Source of the DNA: an uncultured Aquincola sp.
Lineage (GTDB): Bacteria > Pseudomonadota > Gammaproteobacteria > Burkholderiales > Burkholderiaceae
Direction: 5' to 3'
DNA length: 24,134 nt
Assembly (NCBI GenBank): GCA_937883885.1
Contig: CAKZXL010000204.1
Span: forward strand, 1 to 24,134
In this document: piece after piece, positions 22,101 through 24,134 of the stretch
Position numbering within the stretch: position 1 is the first letter of the stretch
How the letters are laid out: every line of letters starts with the position of its first letter
Notes under the pieces: model-generated
Database searches by the model: none
What the model was told of the DNA's origin: nothing
The model's input: only the letters and a program-made list of their open reading frames with translations
Translations under genes and position numbers: made by a program

Positions 22101-23617
22101 CCAATGCCAACGGCGCCAAGGTGGCGGGTGCGCTCACCTTCACCGGTGACTTCGCCAACCAGGGCCAGCTGGCGCCGGGCTTCTCGCCGGGCACCGTGAC
22201 CATCCTGGGCAACTACACCGAATCGGGCACGCTGGACCTGGAACTGGCCGGCACCACCCCGGGCACCGAGCATGACCAGGTGCGCGTGGGCGGCACCGTG
22301 ACGGCCGCCGCCGGCAGCCGCCTGGTGTTCATGCCCTGGAACGGCGTGGAGCCGAAGCTGGGGCAGGTGTACCAGGTGATCGCCGATGCCAACGGCAACG
22401 GCAAGCGCATCAACGGTGCCTTCGGCCAGGTGCAGTACGACGCCGACGGCGTGGCCGGCAGCGGCACCGCCGCCGACAGTGCCGCCGTGGTGCTGGACGT
22501 GGCCACCGGCCGCGCCCTGGCCACCGGCCTGAACCGCGCGGGCAGCCAGATCACCGAACTGGGCGCCACCGACTCGCAACGTGCGGCCGTTGGCGCCTTG
22601 TTCGGCGCGGCCACGGCGCAGGTGGGGGCGCAGCAGATCGACACCGCCAAGGCGCTGGGCGCCAACGCGGCCGAGGTGCTGACCACCGCCAACGGTGTGC
22701 GCAAGCTGGTGCCCGAGTTCTACGGCGCGATGGCCGATTACGGCTTCACCGCATCGACCACGTTGTCCCGCCTGCTGGTGCAACGCGCCGGTGCCGAGTT
22801 CGGCCTGCGCCCGCTGCAGCGCGGCGGCTTCTATGCCGCAGTGCAGAGCGACAGCGCCAAGCCGGGCGACGACGCCAAGCTGCGCCGCAGCGAGTTCGTG
22901 CTGGGTGGCGACTGGCAGCTGACGCCTTCGTTCGCCCTGGGTGCCGCGCTGGTCTCCAGCCATGGCAGCCTGGACGGCGAGTACGGCAGCGGCGACGTCA
23001 AGGGCGAAGCCTTCCGCCTGTATGCCAAGGGCAACCTGGGCGAGCGCCTGACGGTGCTGGGCGGCATCGGCCACGGCAGCTACCGCTACGACCTGAAGCG
23101 CGCGGCGGTGGTGGGCGAAGCCCGCGGCGACACCGACGGCGGCGGCACCACGGCCAACTTCGGCTTGGTGTACGAGGCCTTCCAGGGCCGCGAAGTGACG
23201 GCACGGCCGTACCTGAGCGTGGACTGGGGCAGCTTCGACGTCGACGGCTTTGCCGAGACCGGCTCCAGCCACCGCCTGGTGATGGACGACTACCGCACCC
23301 GCCGCACCACGGCCACCGTGGGCAGCATGTTCGAGTGGAAGAGCGCGGTGGGCGGCAAGGCGACCACCGTCACCGCCGACGCCGCGCTGCGCACGGTGCT
23401 GGGTGAAGGCAACCGCACGCAGGGCGCGCGGCTGGGCATCGACACCACGGTGCAGTTCCCGGTGACCTACGAGAGCCGCAAGCGCACGCAGGCGGTGGTG
23501 GGCCTGGCCGGCAGCGTCCGCCTGAGCGATGCGGTGACGGCCGGTGCCGCCATCGACGCCGCGCTGGGCGACGGCGGCCAGACGGGCGTCAAGGCCCAGC
23601 TGAACGTGGCGTTCTGA
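16166..23617 (+). CDS. Giant ESPR-type autotransporter (type Va) adhesin-like protein
   Basis: 2,483 residues from GTG 16166. A TTG at 16178 would give the usual ESPR opening Met-Asn (then HVFRVVWNEARG) and has AGGTG 9 nt upstream, so it is a serious alternative. The extended signal peptide (HVFRVVWNEARGCWLAVAEH, then SSSKAVAAVVLAAGGVAA) slows Sec export of very large passengers. The passenger has, in order: a Gly-rich beta-helix start (to about 130), an insert with four GMTLSGDGVPAGT-type repeats (about 247-480), two Gly-rich blocks (about 505-562 and 634-742) around a hydrophobic segment (595-633), and long beta-helix repeats including autotransporter-associated NTYSGKTILEGGT and NTHTGGTVVRAGTL units (about 830-2080). 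The C-terminal barrel (about 2219-2483) ends LNVAF with the expected terminal Phe. No protease motif is seen. Likely a surface adhesin or matrix protein. Confidence 0.93.
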   Translation: MHSSLNHVFRVVWNEARGCWLAVAEHCPGRGKSSSSKAVAAVVLAAGGVAAHGQVALVDGHGGTGCNVMVTGANCSLPNSNAIFTNFYTQGGAGSGGGAGLGGVFFVNSGASLSLDNVSFQRNAVKGGEGGSTPDVNISGATLSLVEKTADVTSVTAFQVKPTIVSVGGQLKVTGVTLGSANPLLKADGQVSVGGSTGVIDTVSGTTVTFKDSVAISNDAIKTLGSANYGLGATTISSANFAGLANSDIATGMTVVGAGIADGTTITAVTRDANNAVTSITLSNGTTQAGAGAQLSLVNVTSFQASQFTKPTSLLPNQLKMSATGLGLAVGMTLSGDGVPAGTQVVDIQGDVVTLSQAITGLSFTGSLPIGTVGGNQIQLAMADSRFTVGTAISGTGIPAGTTITAVDAQTGKLTLSSNLTAIPDELSTKSILAQTGTTLVLKSASGLQVGMNLEGDGIPDGTRIVSINGNTVTLSAAPSAPVTGFLASSAFSTGGSMNSIGTTGATGRNGGNGTNARSSVVWITDGEGRSGTNGGNANSGATGGVGGRGGNGGSGSAGAPFNYGLTFAMLNATKTAVADTAAAAGALATFPPNAVLSAAHVIAAGVAYVDLGVSIANLVLWGIDLGQGLAGRGGDGGAGGRGGNGSTFYGGGAGGNGGAGGNGALSGTDGGAGGDGGSGGAGGFGAGGGSGGAGGNGGSTGNAIDGGGGAGGVAGFGGGVGSDGDGLYGGGGSGYGGAIFVRNGGTLRITGNALFSDNTTLAGSSNNGGASGQAAGSDIFMMKGSDVTLAPGAGKTIRIEGQIADDSAASIGSGSAAAGAGANLRIAGGGLVQLAGQNTYSGKTILEGGTVETVLGQGIHAASSVVFNGQGQIGSLSPHANAGVLLLGENVIQRAGATVPGQFVWSGAGGFAAGTTAGITVEMGRTAGNAAQTLQWGSNYLSTNSTLVFGSEYGLGSVFFKNDINLSGQTGNVVVYDSQQVVDAAAVRDAAYFNGKLTNGSLRVGSAGYDGTLYLTAQNELSAITVNSGVVSTLADDGSAPGRALRSSGGSIAVNGGTLVLAGAEKATSLNVAAGGQLVTAGAFEAATVDNRGVSSMAGANTLGNVANRANAALNLLGATTVAGSISNEAGATLNQLEAVQAGAVLNNGTWAVDGDRSLTTPTVAGNGSFVLAQEGSRLTLNLGSDSQFDGTVQGAGALVKAGNSTLSLSGASTHTGGTTVQAGTLDTSAGGTLADTGAITVAAGARFVAGTADTVGAVTNRGTVELNASHTVASLTNADGGTLQQRTVLTSTGSLDNQAGGTINQSADISADVVANSGTLNVNGDRSISTRGLIGEATGRINVDARLTLAQSDNSVYAGAIEGTGALDKTGAGLLVLAGTSGLTGALTVQAGSVDVTGSIASGTVQVAQGAAMGVGSNALATTAQVSNAGTFDVRGDIRVASVVNTGTLNNSGHLQAGSLVNQAVVNTSGAVTADSVVNNGQWSVEGERRITTAALTGSGNFDMTQASAQLVVDQSGDSSFDGVFSGQGSLAKAGAGTLSISGANTHTGGTVVRAGTLQTVAGGTLADTGAVVVDAGAAFKANTADTIGAVSNSGTLEINAAHTVASLANAEGGSAFVNAALASAGNVANLAGGTLNQSADVTAAAVGNSGTWHVLGQRSITTGALVGDASGRLVLGTAADSLMLTQSGNASYAGAIEGAGTLNKRGAGTLVLAGNSSHTGALNVQAGALEVTGQTAASSVQVSRGASLAVAGSALAANATLGNDGTLDVRADNRVGAFVNSGTVNGAGKLTADTYSLNDGSVINANLGAGTLITQGKVLLNATSDAAVVNVLADSLLTLGGVDRLSRQAALTVEGKLLLGNGDQTVRTLAGAGSVDMQAYHLVVTNGGTFTGTLTSSGGSSLSANGGALSLTGASSVQTQALDLSGGSSLSMAAGSALSTGNATVESGSTLRIADSATFQYQTLSGRGTVEASHFANANGAKVAGALTFTGDFANQGQLAPGFSPGTVTILGNYTESGTLDLELAGTTPGTEHDQVRVGGTVTAAAGSRLVFMPWNGVEPKLGQVYQVIADANGNGKRINGAFGQVQYDADGVAGSGTAADSAAVVLDVATGRALATGLNRAGSQITELGATDSQRAAVGALFGAATAQVGAQQIDTAKALGANAAEVLTTANGVRKLVPEFYGAMADYGFTASTTLSRLLVQRAGAEFGLRPLQRGGFYAAVQSDSAKPGDDAKLRRSEFVLGGDWQLTPSFALGAALVSSHGSLDGEYGSGDVKGEAFRLYAKGNLGERLTVLGGIGHGSYRYDLKRAAVVGEARGDTDGGGTTANFGLVYEAFQGREVTARPYLSVDWGSFDVDGFAETGSSHRLVMDDYRTRRTTATVGSMFEWKSAVGGKATTVTADAALRTVLGEGNRTQGARLGIDTTVQFPVTYESRKRTQAVVGLAGSVRLSDAVTAGAAIDAALGDGGQTGVKAQLNVAF
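16903..17610 (+). repeat. Four diverged G-M-T-L-x-G-x-G-x-P-x-G-T repeats in the passenger
   Basis: Copies start near residues 247 (GMTVVGAGIADGTTITAV), 325 (GMTLSGDGVPAGTQVVDI), 385 (GTAISGTGIPAGTTITAV) and 445 (GMNLEGDGIPDGTRIVSI), each followed by a VTLS-type strand. Spacing is about 60-78 residues. Similar beta-strand units occur in many large surface and phage-tail proteins. Confidence 0.8.
17680..18390 (+). repeat. Gly-Gly-x low-complexity blocks in the passenger
   Basis: Dense GGC-GGC-AAC/GCG/AGC codon runs give GGNGG, GGAGG and GGSGG tracts at about 17680-17850 and 18064-18390, interrupted by an ordinary, hydrophobic stretch. The DNA is nearly repetitive and is a likely site of slippage or assembly error. 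Confidence 0.8.
19601..21540 (+). repeat. Tandem duplication of about 1 kb within the autotransporter gene
   Basis: A module starting VLNNGTWAVDGDR at 19601 recurs as VVNNGQWSVEGER at 20600. Landmarks at 19751/20750 and 19862/20861 keep an exact 999-bp offset, and by 20251/21259 it is 1008 bp, a 3-codon indel. Shared marks include THTGGT, GGTLADTGA, HTVASL and AGAIEG. Each module is itself built from two related halves. Confidence 0.85.
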
Positions 23618-23624
23618 CGCACGC

Positions 23625-23646
23625 GCCGGCCCCGGGAGGGGCCGGC
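23625..23646. terminator. Strong hairpin shared by convergent genes
   Basis: GCCGGCCCC (23625-23633) and GGGGCCGGC (23638-23646) form a perfect 9-bp stem with a 4-nt loop in the 28-nt gap between the autotransporter and the chemotaxis gene, touching the stop codon of the latter. No T-run; it probably works in both directions as an end-of-transcript structure. Confidence 0.55.
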
Positions 23647-24134
23647 TACACCTTGAAGCCGGCCACCGACTGCGCCAGCTGTCGGGCCTGCTGGCTCAAT
23701 CGTTCTGCAGCCGCCGCGCTCTCTTCCACGAGCGCGGCGTTCTGCTGGGTGGTCTCGTCCATCTGCGAGACGGCCTGGCCCACCTGCACCACGCCGCCGC
23801 TTTGCTCGCGGCTGGCCACGCTGATCTCGCCCACGATGTCGCTGACACGGCGGATCGCGTCGACGATCTGCTGCATCGTGGCGCCGGCCCGGTCGGCCTT
23901 GACGGTGCCGGCGGCCACACGTTCCACGCTGGACTGGATGAGTTCGCGGATCTCGCGCGCGGCTTCCGCGCTGCGCTTGGCCAGGCCACGCACCTCGCCG
24001 GCCACCACCGCAAAGCCACGGCCTTGTTCACCGGCACGCGCGGCTTCCACCGCGGCATTGAGCGCCAGGATGTTGGTCTGGAAAGCGATGCCGTCGATGG
24101 TGCCGATGATGTCGGCAATGCGCCTGGACGAGTC
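23646..24134 (-). CDS. Methyl-accepting chemotaxis protein, C-terminal signalling domain (partial)
   Basis: The last 162 residues of a protein whose start lies beyond the right edge. The frame enters with [20 protein letters not shown] and continues through [20 protein letters not shown] and [20 protein letters not shown], the near-invariant hairpin tip of MCPs that contacts the histidine kinase CheA and CheW. The return helix of the coiled coil follows ([40 protein letters not shown]) and the chain ends soon after at AGFKV, with no CheR-tethering pentapeptide. The sensor domain is not visible, so the ligand is unknown. It is convergent with the autotransporter gene. Confidence 0.96.
   Translation of the reverse strand, partial: DSSRRIADIIGTIDGIAFQTNILALNAAVEAARAGEQGRGFAVVAGEVRGLAKRSAEAAREIRELIQSSVERVAAGTVKADRAGATMQQIVDAIRRVSDIVGEISVASREQSGGVVQVGQAVSQMDETTQQNAALVEESAAAAERLSQQARQLAQSVAGFKV

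Noticed and set aside
18797..23272. An antisense open frame of about 1,490 codons opposite the autotransporter
   Set aside because: Repetitive GC-rich coding DNA often leaves the antisense frame open. The predicted protein is rich in Ala, Gly, His, Arg and Val with no signal, domain or ribosome site, while the sense frame has an ESPR, beta-helix and barrel.

Overview
The window is uniformly very GC-rich and codes like a beta-proteobacterium of the order Burkholderiales, probably from the Rubrivivax/Leptothrix/Roseateles-like group. The evidence is the codon use, an EpsA-type LuxR regulator, PEP-CTERM proteins with short Arg-rich tails, and an ESPR-type autotransporter signal. The assignment is by gene content only. 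No rRNA, tRNA, CRISPR array, insertion sequence or origin was found.

Region 1 (1-6559, all minus strand) reads, in transcription order: epsA (LuxR-type regulator), a PEP-CTERM protein, an orphan PstS-like periplasmic binding protein, a second PEP-CTERM protein related to the first, a TpsB/FhaC-type outer-membrane transporter, and the N-terminus of its probable secreted partner, which runs off the left edge. Terminator-like hairpins lie between several of these genes, so expression is probably graded rather than one flat operon. Imperfect palindromes with a CCG-N2-CGG core sit at 1914, 5744 and 6677, around this block.

Region 2 (6750-11243) holds more exported proteins. They are a subtilisin-like protease with a GlyGly-CTERM-like tail (plus), a third PEP-CTERM protein convergent to and overlapping it, a Tat-exported class V aminotransferase-fold PLP enzyme, and a RidA-family lipoprotein. 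The last two form a plausible periplasmic enzyme plus enamine/imine-quenching pair, although a good intrinsic terminator separates their genes.

Region 3 (11244-16069) contains an alpha/beta hydrolase of the non-haem haloperoxidase/esterase family, a 425-residue protein I do not recognise, an EAL-CBS-GGDEF-like cyclic-di-GMP protein and a DUF2878-type membrane protein.

Region 4 (16166-24134) is a 2,483-residue ESPR-type autotransporter with layered internal repeats, followed by the convergent C-terminal part of a methyl-accepting chemotaxis protein cut by the right edge.

The dominant theme is the cell surface. Within 24 kb there are signals for Sec, Tat, lipoprotein, PEP-CTERM/exosortase, GlyGly-CTERM/rhombosortase, two-partner secretion and classical autotransport, with a c-di-GMP protein and an EpsA regulator nearby. 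This fits a biofilm or extracellular-matrix accessory region. No exosortase, rhombosortase or polysaccharide synthesis gene is visible here, so the sorting enzymes must be encoded elsewhere.
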